Shown here: positions 21,351 through 33,627 of the stretch, piece after piece | Layout: every line of letters starts with the position of its first letter | Numbering within the stretch: position 1 is the stretch's first letter | Origin: Zygnema cylindricum | Lineage: Eukaryota; Streptophyta; Zygnematophyceae; Zygnematales; Zygnemataceae | DNA length: 64,000 nt | NCBI GenBank assembly: GCA_037447655.1 | Contig: JBBHKE010001661.1 | Location: forward strand, 33,501-97,500 | Reading direction: 5' to 3' | The notes under the pieces: model-generated | The model's database searches: none | Told to the model about the DNA's origin: nothing | What the model saw: only the letters and a program-made list of their open reading frames with translations | Position numbers and translations under genes: made by a program

Positions 21351-24300
21351 CTAGTCAATCTTTAATTTCAGACCACACTTCTCCCTGCACAAAATTAGCT
21401 TAGGGGAAGGCACAGGTTTGGTCATCATATCTGCTACCATCTCACTATCTGGCCTGTACTCTAAACTGATTATTTTGTTTTCTACTTTTTCTCTAACAAA
21501 GCTGAGTCTGATGTCCATGTGTTTGACTTTAAAATGATGTTTAGGATTGGCAGAAATAGCGATTGCTGCATGATTATCACAAAATATTTTCTGCACACCA
21601 CTCTTAAGGTGACCAAGCTCACCAAGCAAAGACTTGACCCACATCAATTCTTTTACAGCAGAGCAAGAGGCCATATACTCAGCCTCCATGGTGGACTGAG
21701 CAATAACCTTTTGCTGTTTGCTACTCCAACAGCAAGCCCCATCACCCACATATAATACATATCCAGAAGTGCATCTCCTCATCGGAGCATCACCATAACT
21801 GGCATCACTCCAAGTGGTGATGTCAGTATTCTCCCCACCCAAATGCAACCATAGATCCCTAGTTCCTATCAAGTATCTAAGGACTCTCTTAGCTGCCTCC
21901 TAATCCTTCTTAGTGGGAGCATTTAAACTTCTACTCAGCACTCCTACAGCTGCAGCTAAATCCGGCCGGGTACAATTCATAAAATAGATTAGACTTCCCA
22001 CTACTTGCCTGTAAGGAATAGTCTGCATGAACTTCCGTTCATCAGGAGATAATACCTCGTCTAAGACTATGACTCCTTCTTCCTCACTCCCCTCACTTCC
22101 CTTCTTTAACTCCATTTGAGTTGTACAACTATTAGCTTTATCCATTTGAAATTTTTCAAGCATGTTCCCTATTGCTTCCTTTTGAGTCAATCTTATAATT
22201 TTCCTTTTCCTGTCTCTCTCTACTTGAATTCCCAAAATATATCTTGCTTCTCCCATATCCTTCATTTCAAATCTCCCCTTAAGATCGGTTTTCAGTTTGT
22301 TAATTTTTTCCATTGATTTACTTAAAACAAGCAAATCATCAACATAAATTGCAATAAATATAAGACCTTCCTCATCTTCGAAAACATAGATTGAGTGATC
22401 TGAGCTGATCCGGATATATCCCAGACCGGTAAGAAACTCATCAAGCTTCTCATTCCATTGTCGAGGTGCCTGTTTCAAACCATAAAGAGATTTAATCAGC
22501 CGACATACCTTACTCTCCTCTCCTTCCTCCACAAAACCTTCGGGTTGTCGCATGAAGATCTCCTCTTCCAATTCTCCATGCAAAAAGGCTATCTTGATGT
22601 CCATCTGATGCACTTCCATGTCTTCCGCCGCTGCTAAACTGAGAAGTATGCGGACGGAGGGAAATCTGACCACCGGGGCAAAGGTTTCCTCGTAGTCAAT
22701 TCCTTCCTTTTGTGTAAATCCCTTTGCCACTAATCTAGCCTTGTAGCGCTCGATTGTGTTATCGGGGTTCAGTTTTAGTTTGAAAACCCACTTACAACCG
22801 ATTGGTTTTCGGTTAGGTGGACAGTCCACCAGCTCCCAAGTATCGGCTGCCATGATTGAAGCCATCTCCTCATTGATGGCTGTCTTCCATCGGTTTCTTT
22901 CTGGACAAGTCATCGCCTCTCCATAAGTTTGAGGTTCATCTTGATGAGATAGTTTAGTTACCTTGTTAATAACCTGTTTTTCTTGCAGTCTTTTGCTACT
23001 TCTCCTCCCCCCCTCAAAATCTGAGGCCGGAATAGATGGTTCTCGTGGATTCTTTCGAACAAACTCGACTTCTCCCCTATCCCTTGATTCCGAATCAATT
23101 TCCACCACGTCTTCCGCTTCGAGTAGAGTTGTCACTGGAGTTTCCACAGCCGGGTCCTTTTCGGTCTGATTTGTACCTGCAAGAATGTCATCTTCTCTAA
23201 AACCTGGGTAGTTAGGAAGCTCAAAGTCATCGGAATTTTCTGACTCAAATCTGATTTTTACTGACTTTGTATATTTGAAGGGATCCACAGACTTTCCTTC
23301 ATCCATAACTACTAGATGCTTTACTAAGATTATATCTTCCCTTTTTAGATCATAAAATCTATATCCTTTAACATCCTCATCATATCCTAATAAGTATTCC
23401 GGTTTTCCTTTAGGATCTAGCTTCCAATTAGACCGATCTGTATCTAGACTGAATACTTGACTGCCGAATACCTTTAAGTGAGATATGTCTGGTTTCCGGC
23501 CTGTCCATCTCTCATAAGGTGTTTGATCTTTTATAGCTGAAGTAAGAACTCTATTCTTGAGGTAATTAGCACAGTTCATAGCTTCTGCCCAAAACCTTTT
23601 TCCTATCTTTTTATCTGTCAACATACTTCTAGCACTATCACTTAGTGTTCTATTTAACCTTTCAGCTACCCCATTCTGTTCCGGATTTTCTGGAACTGTC
23701 TTTTGGTGTTGAACCCCATCTTCCCTCAGAAAATCCTCAAACTGGTTAGAAGTATACTCTCCACCATTGTCACTCCTTACTCTCTTGATTGGAGTTTCAT
23801 GGAGTTTTTCGCTCCATGCTTTATATTGTCTGAAGCAATCCTCAGCTTCGGACTTGTTTTTCAAAAAATATACCCGGGAATACCGAGACCAATCATCAGT
23901 TATAGTCATCATAAATCTCTTCCCCCCCGGTGAGGGCACTTTAGCCGGTCCCCAAATATCTGTGTGTACTAGATCTAGAATTTTTTCTCCCTTATAGGTG
24001 GCTGATTTAGGAAAGGGTAATCTGTGTGCTTTACCTTGAGCACATCCACTACAATCACTTATATCATCACTCTCACTGAACTGAATCCCTTCCACCACTC
24101 CCATCTTTTTCATCTCTCTTAACTTATCTAGATTCACATGCCCAAGCCTCTTATGCCACATCATAATATCATGAACACCAGCGTAATAAAGTTTTTTCTT
24201 TTCATTACTTAAGATCAGCCTAAACATCCCATGGCTACCTTTCTCAGCAATGAAATAGACATCATCCTCAAAACTAGCAGTAAAGACTCCTTCCCTAGTG

Positions 24301-25709
24301 CTAGTAAAAAAACCCTTATCATCCAATACTGATGTGGAGATAAGATTTTTGTTCAGCTCCGGAATAAACAATACATCGGAGAATGTTAATATGGATGCCT
24401 TTCCTTCTACTAACACTTTCAGATCTACCGATCCTACAAGAGTAGTGGTGACTATCCTCCCATCCCCGTACTCTATCTCTACGGTGGGAATCTTTCTTAT
24501 CTTAGTGAACAGGTGCCTATCCTTACACATGTGCATGGAGGCACCTGAATCTATGATCCAGCCTGCTTCACCTTTCAATCCACCGTAAGCACATTTCTGC
24601 CTTCGTGGAATTTCGACCTCATTTTTCGCCTCCAACTCCTCATCCAAAAGGAGCTCATCGTCCTCGTCCTCGGATTCCGCCTCAAGTACCTGTGTGACAA
24701 GGGCCTTTTTCTTTCCTCTCGGGGTACCACCGGTCTGCCCCTCCTTTAACCGAAGCTCAATTAGCTTAGTGCACTCTGCCATATAGTGCCCCGGTTTCTT
24801 ACAAAAATGACATAAACCTTTGGGAGCCCTTGGTTCGAATTTGTCGGCCTGTTTTTTCTGCTCCCTACCCCCATAGTTTCCGACCGGTTTTCGGGAATCC
24901 CTGTTCCTCCAATCAGTGGCTGTTGCCAAGGCTTGGCCACTCTTTCCTCCCCTTCGGATCTCGATTGTATTCTCTTGAACTAGAATCATCCCTACCACTG
25001 AGTTCCATATCCACCTTGAGTCAGGCAAGTCCTGCACACGGTAAACTATGTTCACGAACTCATCAGGTAACTTCATCAGTAAACAGTTAACCTTTTCTTT
25101 TTCACTAAAATCTTTTCCCGCACTGTGTAGCTCCATGAAGAGTGTAGCAAGCTCATTGCAAAAATCCAACATATTTCCCCTTTTGTATACATACTCCTTA
25201 ACTTTCTGATCAGCCAACTGTTGTTGCTGAATCGTACCATTTCGGTACATTTCTATGAGAGCCATCCAAAGATCGGATGCCCTTTCTACCTGCAAATGAG
25301 AACATGCAAGTCCTTGAGTGAGATGGCGTAGGATGAAGTGCTTTGCCGCCATATTGTTGAAGTCCCAGGTTTTAGTATCATTCTCCTCGTTCCTTGGAAT
25401 AGGTGACATAAACGTCGAACCAGTTGCTATTGGTGTGGTCATCTCCTTCTCCTTTCCTTTGTCCACCACCTCTCCTTCTTTTGTTTCCTCCGTTGAAGGT
25501 GGATCCTCTTTCCTGGTGAATCTGGTTCCTCCAAACCCTGGAGGAATTCCAAGACTTGATGGACGCCCCAATCGTCCACTCACTATCCCCCAAAACCTTT
25601 TTTCGCATAGAGCTCCTATCATCATACTTTCCCAGTATATGAAGCCAGTTCCATTAAAGATTGGTACCCTAGAGGGTGGGCCCATAACCTGAAATTCTGT
25701 GGTCTCCAT
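21351..25709 (-). pseudogene. copia A2 gag-pol polyprotein with one stop codon
   Basis: The frame runs from ATG 25709 to a stop at 21351 and would give 1452 residues, but an in-frame TAG at 21902-21900 replaces the Trp seen in A1 (KRDWEAAKRVL). Domains by residue: gag 1-295; CCHC knuckle 300-313; protease DSGA 387-390; integrase zinc H519, H524, C553, C556; integrase catalytic D584, D647, E683 (35 residues between the last two); RT with D1037 in MDIK and YVDD at 1122-1125; RNase H after the stop, with TWSDASYGD, MEAEYMA and DNHAAIAI. All catalytic residues are present. The start codon lies 20 nt inside the LTR. The element could be revived only by suppression or reversion; it may still make gag-RT up to the stop. 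Confidence 0.95.
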
Positions 25710-25722
25710 TGACCCACAGAAT
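25678..25722 (-). promoter_or_regulatory. A2 gag-AUG hairpin and half-tRNA primer site
   Basis: On the element strand, ATTCTGT (25722-25716) pairs with ACAGAAT (25700-25694), and GGTC (25714-25711) pairs with GACC (25704-25701), with one unpaired G at 25715. The loop is AATGGA, and its ATG is the gag start. The LTR ends at 25690. Plus 25689-25678 reads GGTTATGGGCCC on the element strand, complementary to the anticodon loop of initiator tRNA-Met. Confidence 0.75.
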
Positions 25723-26737
25723 GAGCAGCCTATGTAAAGCCTCTAGGATAATATTTGCCCCTTCTACTTTCCCGCTGAATAAGCGCCGCTTAGGCACACA
25801 AATATTCTGATCACTCTCATTCTTGTGAGGACAAGACTCCCCTGAGTCAAACGCAAAAAGAATCACTGAATTTGCTCACCCGAGCAGTAAGTTATGGAGG
25901 GTCAAAGTTGACCTTTTGTACAGAAGCTCTCTGGGAGAGAGGGTCCTATCTTCTAATTTTTCTAAGTCCTATCCCTCTCACAGACTCTATCTACTGATGT
26001 ACGGAACCAATCAGATTTCAGTTCCGTACGTAAAAGTACAACTGCCGGTGTACTTTATGTACGGATATTGTACGATATGGCCTAAATGTCCACACGTGGA
26101 GTATTCGGATTCGCTCCTTAAATCCTTGGAGATGCCGCGCTCCAATGTTACATCGCCACGTGTCATCCGATGTGGCGCTGCCCACAAACCGCCGAATTCT
26201 CCTTCCGCGATCTCGGCGTAATTTCCGGTCGTCCGATTAAACTCGTTTTTGATCGTAGCCGTAATAAATACATGCGCGGTATTTGTTTCGCTTCCGAAAT
26301 CAATGCGCGGTATTGATTTCATATCCGTACCGCAATTCGTACTTTTACAATTCCATATCTATGTGTCCCGTAAATAGTTATAGTTAAATGAATTATTCTA
26401 CGTGTACCTGTATAAATAATTATCGTACTATATACTATGCATCAGTACCACTAGACTTAACGGCTAAGGCTACCGGCTATCTCCTAGCTGTCGGCCGGCA
26501 GGTACCAGGATCAAATCCTGCCGCCGGCATATACCCTTTTAGTAATTAATCCGTAGACTAATATAAATTTTCCGTAAACCTGAGGATAGCTTAGGTAGCC
26601 ATGGCTCTAGCTTCCTCTCCAATTTCTCAGTGACTGCGACAAGTTTGAGAGTTGGAGAGAGAAGTTAGAGGTAGACTGCCTCGGCTTCTTTGTTTCTATT
26701 TAGACCTAGAAAATACTTAAAACCATTAATTCCTACA
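25690..26737 (-). repeat. 5' LTR of copia A2
   Basis: 1048 bp, partner of 20290-21337, followed by the duplicated target tacac. Confidence 0.95.
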
Positions 26738-26742
26738 TACAC

Positions 26743-27419
26743 GGGCTGAGTACACTCCAGGCACACGTGTCAGTCCGTGGGGAAGTCAAGATTGTGTGTT
26801 TCGGATGATGGAAAGCATAGTTTCGTTTGGGGACCGGGTTTACACATGGAGGTTCATCTTCGGCGCTGAAAGAATGCGCAGACGGCGAACGGAGTATGTC
26901 ATCATTTTTTGAAAGAAGAATATTGACTGTGCCGTCATTTCAGCGGGAGAACTTTGACCGCGTACTATTTCAATTTAGCGGCTGTGAGTTTTAGGTTTGT
27001 TGTAAATATTGTGTATGGCTGACGACGGGTTTTTTTTTTATTAGGTTTAGTGTACCGGTCAACCAACGATGTAGATCAACTACAGGTTCACTTGTATATA
27101 TAGGACTTAGAATACTTTGGAGTTAGGAATTTTTTGTATGCAAAACCGCAAAGCAGTTTTTTGGGTGTCTATAAATTACAAGATCATTGTGATCTTTGGG
27201 CAGAACCTTTTGAAATTCTTCATTTGGTTTTTTTTGTTGAATAATTTACATTGTGACAAATTTGCAGACCTAGGGTGTGTCTGGTTTGCTTGGGGCTTTA
27301 TTGTGAAGTTGGTCTCTTGTGGGTTTTTCGTGAGAGTTTCCTCTTTGTGTATTGATTAATATGGCAACTGGCGGTGTTTCTTCTTCTTCTTCCGAGGCAC
27401 CAGTTGCCTCAGGATAATA
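26743..27419 (+). repeat. 5' LTR of copia B, second fragment
   Basis: It continues the B LTR after the A2 insertion (gggctgagtacactcc onwards) and matches about 32948-33627. Towards its end it contains ATG 27361, the likely gag start. There GGCAACTGG (27363-27371) can pair with CCAGTTGCC (27400-27408), giving a hairpin directly after the start codon. Confidence 0.85.
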
Positions 27420-27431
27420 GGTCACGGGCCC
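27420..27431 (+). promoter_or_regulatory. copia B primer site, mutated half-tRNA type
   Basis: GGTCACGGGCCC follows the LTR directly and differs by two transitions from GGTTATGGGCCC, the half-initiator-tRNA site of A1 and A2. Confidence 0.6.
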
Positions 27432-30349
27432 ACGCTCACGGATCGCGATGTTTAATGGGCAAAAGTATTTGTATTGGGCGGATTTAACTAAGTCTTACCT
27501 TAAGCAAGTGAAACTATATGATGTGGTTTTTGGTGTTCTTTCAGATACGGATCCGGATTTTGATTAGAAAAATGAGGATGCTTTGCATGTTCTTAAATTA
27601 CTCCTGTCACAAGATTTGAACATGACATATATAAATATCTCTATGGCATCTAAAATATGGAAGGTTTTGAAAGAATCTTATGTCCTAGCTAGTGAGCAGA
27701 ATGAGGTTATAACTTCTTGAAAGATTTGGGATTATAAGCATACTGCGGGGGGATATGAACTCATATTGTAACGGCTTGAAACTTCTTTTGTCAAAAAATG
27801 CATGTTCCGAGGGGAATTTTCCTCCCTATCATCAAGCTATGATTCTAATGAGAGGGCTTCCTACTGAATATAAAGGAGCCGCGGAACAGTTAAAGAGGTT
27901 AGAGAAGAGTAAATGGAATATAGCTCAAGCTCAAGCTTATATCTTAGAGGAAGAGGCCACTTAGATAACATTAAATGGTGGACACTCAGCGGTAGCTTAC
28001 AATGCTCAGACATATAAGCTGGTTGGATTTTCCGGAAATAGGAACTTTACCCCTAATCCGAATTATAGGCAATATGATAGGTGTGTCTATTGCTTTGGTC
28101 AAGGTCATGTTTTTTGGCTGTGTCCGGCATTTATAAAAGAGTGTGAAACAGGAATTTATCGTGCAGGGTGGAAGGTGCGGTCTGAGGATTCACCATCCAA
28201 AGTGGCGGCATCAAAACTGCCGGTTAAAAATGCGACGTTCTTTGAAACCGATGAGATGCCACAAGACAAACTGGTGGAGGAAAAAGACGACGTGGTCAGA
28301 TTTCCGCAATTGGATGGCGATGAGTTCTTTTCTCTCGCAAAGGATCTCATGGAGGGACCTCAAGAAAACGGGTGGATTATGGACTCCGGATGCTCTTCCC
28401 ACATGTGCGGCAACCGGGCTTACTTCAAAACCCTCACTCCTACTCCCACTCGCCGGATTTATTATGCGGATGACAGCGGCGTAAAGGCTACGGCAAAGGG
28501 AAGCGTGGAGCTAGCTTGTGACATCAATGGGCAGGTTATAAAAAGAACCTTGCATGCTGTTATCTATATTCCAAAGTTTAAGAAAAAAATGTTTTCCACT
28601 TCGGTGGCTGAAATGAAAGGATTTAAACTTTTGCAAAAGAATTGGAAAGAGGTAGTAAGCAAAGATGGAAAAGTAGCCTTGGTAGGAACTAGAGGCCCAA
28701 ACTTGTTGTACCGGATGGACTTGGCTAATGAAATTGACTTTGCATACTCTAGTGTCCTTCCGGAAAATGTTTTATGGCATAAGAGGCTCGGTCATGTTCA
28801 TCATGAGAGACTTGATAAAATGGTAAAACAAAAAATGATAGATGGTGTTAATTTTGGCCAAAAAGACTCTCATGTATGTGATAGGTGTGCTCTAGGAAAG
28901 TTTCATAAGTTACCCCTACCTCAGGCCGCTGATAACTGGGCAACGGATTTGCTGCAAATTATTCATTCGGATGTGTGGGGACCGTCAAAAGTCCCTTCCC
29001 TCAGTGGCGGCCGGTTTTTGGTCACTTTTACCGATGATTTCTCAAGATATAGCAAAGTTTACTTTATGAAGGAGAAGAGTGAAGTGTTTAATCACTTCAA
29101 GCATTTTCGGGTTTGGGCGGAAAAACTTCATGGGAAGCCGATCCTCTCCCTTCGGTCTGACAACGGAGGTGAATATATTTCTCATGCATTCTTGGACTAT
29201 TTAAAAGAAAACAACATTTCTCGGCAATATACAGTTCCCTATATTCCGGAGCAAAACGGAGTATCGGAAAGACTCAACCGAACTTTAACGGAAAGTGCAA
29301 AATCTATGATGTTAGATAAAGGGATCGATTTCAAGTTTTGGGGTGAGGTTTTCTCTTATGCTTCGTATAAAAGAAATAGATTAGCCGTGAAAGGAAAAAC
29401 ACCATATGAAGTGTGGACCGGAAGAAAGCCTAATGTTATTCACTTCTGGGATTTTGGGAGCAAATGTTTTATTTTGGATAATCTCCCTATTTCTAAGCTT
29501 AGTCCGAAATCAGTTCCCGTGATTTTTATGGGATATGATGATGAATCCGTAGGCTATAGAGTATACAATACGGATAGAAAAATTCTTGAAGTTGCTAGAA
29601 ATATTCAAGTTAAGGAAGAAAGTGAATCGGTTGATGTATTTGGCATGACAGATTTAGAGAAAAATGCCAAAATTCAAGAATATGTTATTTTTTAGAGTGT
29701 TCTTTTTACATCTTCCACCACCTCTTCCTCATTTATCGGTGGTGGAACATCTCCTATTCCTACTCTAGACACTCCGGCTGCTCCACTTGTTGAGAATACT
29801 CAACCTCCTCCACCTCCTCCCCCTCCACCTCCTCCTCCTCCTCATCGGCGGCTACGTACGGATCCGACAGTTCCAGCCTCAGATTTTTCGTGTGGGAAGA
29901 AGGCAAAGCAGCAGGCTGCGAGGTGAACCAGTGGAGCATGCTCTATTTTTTGCCAACACAATGGAACCAGCTACCATACATGAGACTTTTTCAGCTCCGG
30001 AAAAAGATCAATGGATCTCCGCGGCGAATGATGAAATGAGATCGATAATGGAGGGTCACACTTGGGAGCTTGTGGAACTTTCGTCGGACCGAAAGGCAAT
30101 CGGTTGTAAGTGGGTTTTCAAAGTTAAGTTAAATCCAAATAATTCCAATGAAAGATACAATGCTAGGCTTGTTGCATAGGGTTATAGTCAGAAGGAGGGA
30201 ATTGACTATGAAGAGACTTTCTCTCCGATTGTCCGGTTTCTAACAGTTAGAATTTTGTTGTCTCTAGCGGCCATTGAAGATATGAAATAACATCAAATGG
30301 ATGTTAAAACAGCTTTCTTGCATGGAGACTTAGAAGAAGTGATTTATAT

Positions 30350-31581
30350 TGAAATTCTATGGGCTCCATTGCCCACAGAATTCGCAGATCCAAAAGAAGC
30401 TAATCTAGATAGTGCCGACTCCAAGTTGATATAAACTCAAATGAATGATCCTTTGACAATTAGAACCCCAATACACCTTCACCCCTGTGAAGACAAGACC
30501 TTCTGTGTGCTCAGTTCCACCACAGAATGCAAAGCTTGAATATGTGTTTTTGGACAATATTCCCCACTTTGACTTTCCCACTGAATAAGTGCCACCCTGG
30601 CACGCAAAAACTCTGACCGACTACACCCGTGTGTAGCTTGGACTCCCTTGAGTCCGCAGCAAAAAGAATCACTGAATTTGCTCACCCGAGCATTAAGTTA
30701 TGGTTGGTCAAAGATGACCTTTATAGTTACAAGCTCTCTTAGAGAGAGAGGTACCTAAATATTACTAAGTCTCGGTCTGCCTACTCACGACTACCTTCTA
30801 CTAAACCCTAGTCTAATAGGAACACTATATAGTACAAGAAGGTACAATGGGCGATGTACTTATTGTACGACCATTGTACGACAAGGTCTACAAGGTGACA
30901 CCTGTCAAATCGAAAGCCATGGTTCCTCCTCCCATCTTCTCCGGTATCAAATAATGTGGCGCCACGTGGCACCGCGTGACGTCCGTATGCCGCCAACAAG
31001 CTCACTTCGCGTGGCGGCTATAATGCCGGCCGTCCGATCAAAACATATTTTACACGGTTCAGATTCGCGTACATGCAGAAATTGCTCCTTTTGGTTAGTC
31101 TGCTGTTAATTAGTTGTTGCGTTAATATTTATGTATTCATGAAACCCGTCACGTGTATCGTTTCGATAACGCCTTATTGGTTAAGGCTTACCCCTACAAA
31201 TATAACCCCTGACCATGGATATAATCTGGAGTAGAGCAGTTTTTGGTTATATATTAGTTTGTTAGAACTCTCTTCTTGTACGCTTATAAATACCTATTGT
31301 ACCCTAAGTATGCCATCGTTTACCCTAAGCTATAGGCTAAAGCTAACGTCTATTATTGGATGTAGGTGCCAGGATCAAATCCTCGAACCGTCACAATCAT
31401 TTTGGTACAAACTACGAATTAGCCTATCCTCTTTAGACAGCCATGGCTCTAGCTCTCTCTCTGGTCTTCAGTGACTGCAACAAGTATGGGGACCGGAGAG
31501 AGTTGAGCGAGAAACAGGTTGCCTTTGCTGACTTACTCTATTTATTTTTCCAATACATACCTAGAAAATACATAAATTTCA
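30350..31581 (-). repeat. solo copia LTR F inside the RT domain of copia B
   Basis: This LTR of about 1232 bp is in minus orientation and starts TGAAATTCTATGGG on the plus strand. It splits the codons for IYMKQ of copia B. The flanking target looks like tatat, but the right side has expanded to an AT run, so the exact right end is uncertain by a few bases. It carries the AUG-loop hairpin (ATTCTAT 30354-30360, GGGC 30361-30364, loop TCCATT, GCCC 30371-30374, ACAGAAT 30375-30381) and the second stem-loop (31455-31466 with 31491-31502). Confidence 0.85.
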
Positions 31582-32816
31582 ATATATATGAAGCAGCTTG
31601 AAATGTATGCAGAGACCGAAAAAGAAAATCTGGTCCGTAAGTTGTTGAAATCCTTGTATGGCCTGAAGCAGACTACTCGTCAGTGGAATCTAAAACTAGA
31701 TGAGTTTCTAACCGGTCTTGGCTTTGTAAGGATTGGTTCAGATCACTCAGTTTATGTTATGGAAGGGGAAGATGGGATTTTTTACATTGCAGTAGATGTA
31801 GATGATTTGTTGCTGCTAAGTAAGTCATTGAATGAGATAAAAAAAAAAAAAAAACAGCCTTGAATTTAAGATTTTAGATGAAGGATTTAGGTGAGGCAAA
31901 GTATATTTTTGGAATTCAAGTACAAAGGGATAGAGATAGGAGATAAATCTATCTAACATAGCGGGAAGCGATAGGGAATGTGCTTGAAAGATTTTGCATG
32001 GCAAAGGCAAAGGGAAGTGCCTCTCCTATGGAATTTAAGCACAAAGTAGAAGGCATGGAGACCGATAGAGGTGTCATTTTTGACGACACTTTGGAGTCAA
32101 GGGAGGCACATTTAATGGCCACCATTCCATATCGGCAGATTGTCGGCAACCTAATCTACTTCATGAATTGCACGAGGCTGAACATTGCAGGAGCAGTTGA
32201 TGCATTGAGCTGGAGTTTGCAAAATCCTAGTAAAACGGATTGGGAGGTAGCAAAGAGGGCTCTTCGTTACCTTGCAGGGACACAAAATCTTCGACTTGCT
32301 CTCGGTGGAGACGAAGTAAAAATTCAGACTTGGAGCGATGCTAGTTACGGAGACATGTCGAGCCGGCGTTTCACCACCGAATTTATATTGAAGATTGGAA
32401 ATGGAACATGTTGCTGGAGCAGCAAGCTTCAAAAGGTAACGGCTCCGTCTACAATGGAGGCTGAATATATGGCGGCAAGATAAGTTGTGAAGGAGTTATT
32501 GTGGGAAAAGTCACTCTTTCAATAAATTCATTTTATGCAATCTGGACCTCAAACAATGTCAAACAATGTGTTGTGATAACCAGGTTGCTATTGCAATTGC
32601 ATCTAACCCCACTCATCACTTCAAAAGCAAACACATTGATATCAAGTTGCATTTTGTGAGAGAGAAGGTGATGAACAGAATTTTGAAACTCAGTTACATG
32701 CCGGATGAGATGATGTTAGCCGATATGATGACTAAGGCTTTACCGACACGTAAATTGAAGTTTTATAGAGAAGAGTGTGGACTTAGTGGCTGAAAGAGTT
32801 TAAAGGTTTAGGGGAG

Positions 32817-33627
32817 TGTTGTTTTAGAAACCTTTAGTCCTCTCTATATCTCGTGCGTGAGAAAGAGATTTCGAACTTAGTCCTTTTGTGTGCAGGTTGA
32901 TTTATTGTAGAAAGGTTTTTAATGTGATATGTAAGTCCGAAGGGAGTACACGGGCTGAGTACACTCCACGCACACTTGTAAATCCGTGGGGAAGTTAAGA
33001 TTGTGTGTTTCGGATGATGGAAAGTACAGTTTCGTTTGGGGACCGGGTTTACACGTGGAGGTTCATCTTCGGCGATGAAAGAATGCGCAGATGGTGGACA
33101 GAGTCCGCCATCATTTTTCGGAAGAAGAATATTGACTGCGCCGTCATTTCAGCGGGCGAACTTTGACCGCGCACTATTTCAATTTAGCGGTTGCTAGTTT
33201 TACGTTTGTTGTAAATATTGTGTATGGTTGACGACGGGTTTTTGTTTGATAAGGTTTAGTGTACCGGTCAACCAACGGTGTAGATCAGTTGCAGGTTCAC
33301 TTGTATATATAGGACTTAGAATACTTTGGAGTTAGGAATTCTTTGAATGCAAAAATGCAAAGCAGTTTTTTGGGTGTCTTTGAATTATAAGATCATTGTG
33401 ATCTTTGAGCAAAACCTTTTGAAATTCTGCATGTGGTTTTTTTGTTGAATAATTTACATTGTGGCAAATTTACAGACCTATTGTGTTTCTGGTTTGCTTG
33501 GACTTCATTGTGAAGCTGGTCTCCTGTGGATTTTTACTGAGTTTCCTCTTTGTGTATTGATTTATATGGCGACTGCCGGTGCTTCTTCTTCTTTTTCAAC
33601 GGCACCAGTAGCATCAGGACAATAACA
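32817..33627 (+). repeat. 3' LTR of copia B
   Basis: About 811 bp, from TGTTGTTTTAGAAACC to AATAACA. It preserves the empty A2 target site and serves as the reference for the split 5' LTR. Confidence 0.85.

Larger units (their letters stand above)
20290..26737 (-). mobile_element. Ty1/copia retrotransposon A2, nearly intact
   Basis: This complete copia element is read on the minus strand. It has two 1048-bp LTRs and a perfect 5-bp target duplication, tacac (20285-20289 and 26738-26742). By eye the LTRs differ at only about a dozen sites, all of them transitions, so it is the youngest insertion here. It sits inside the 5' LTR of copia B. Gag-pol is one frame except for a single nonsense codon. 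The polypurine tract, half-tRNA primer site and gag-AUG hairpin are all present. Confidence 0.96.
27361..32793 (+). pseudogene. copia B gag-pol polyprotein, broken
   Basis: It begins MATGGVSSSSSEAP inside the LTR. Gag fragments follow (SRIAMFNGQKYLYWADL, then 27755-27964), with a CCHC knuckle CVYCFGQGHVFWLC near 28085. Protease and integrase are one open stretch (28175-29695): DSGCSSHMC; H2C2 with HKRLGH and CDRC; catalytic D in HSDVWGP; DNGGEY; and E in SERLNRTL. RT starts near 30000 (KWVFKVKLNPNN), is cut by solo LTR F after FLHGDLEEVIY, resumes at MKQLEMY (31588) and shows DVDD (near 31795) where YVDD is expected. A 16-base A run at 31839-31854 shifts the frame. RNase H follows (31980-32793), with TWSDASYGD and MEAEYMA. 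It is non-functional. Confidence 0.9.
20152..33627 (+). mobile_element. Ty1/copia element B, decayed and host of two insertions
   Basis: This plus-strand copia element belongs to a different subfamily from A. The 5' LTR is split: 20152-20289 and 26743-27419, with A2 inserted between. The 3' LTR is 32817-33627 (about 811 bp). The internal region 27420-32816 carries gag-pol remains interrupted by solo LTR F. The polypurine tract GGTTTAGGGGAG precedes the 3' LTR. The intact 3' LTR preserves the uninterrupted target gggagtacacgggctgag near 32940, which proves where A2 entered. I could not match a target duplication at the outer ends (atggc against atatc), so the left limit is approximate. Confidence 0.85.
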
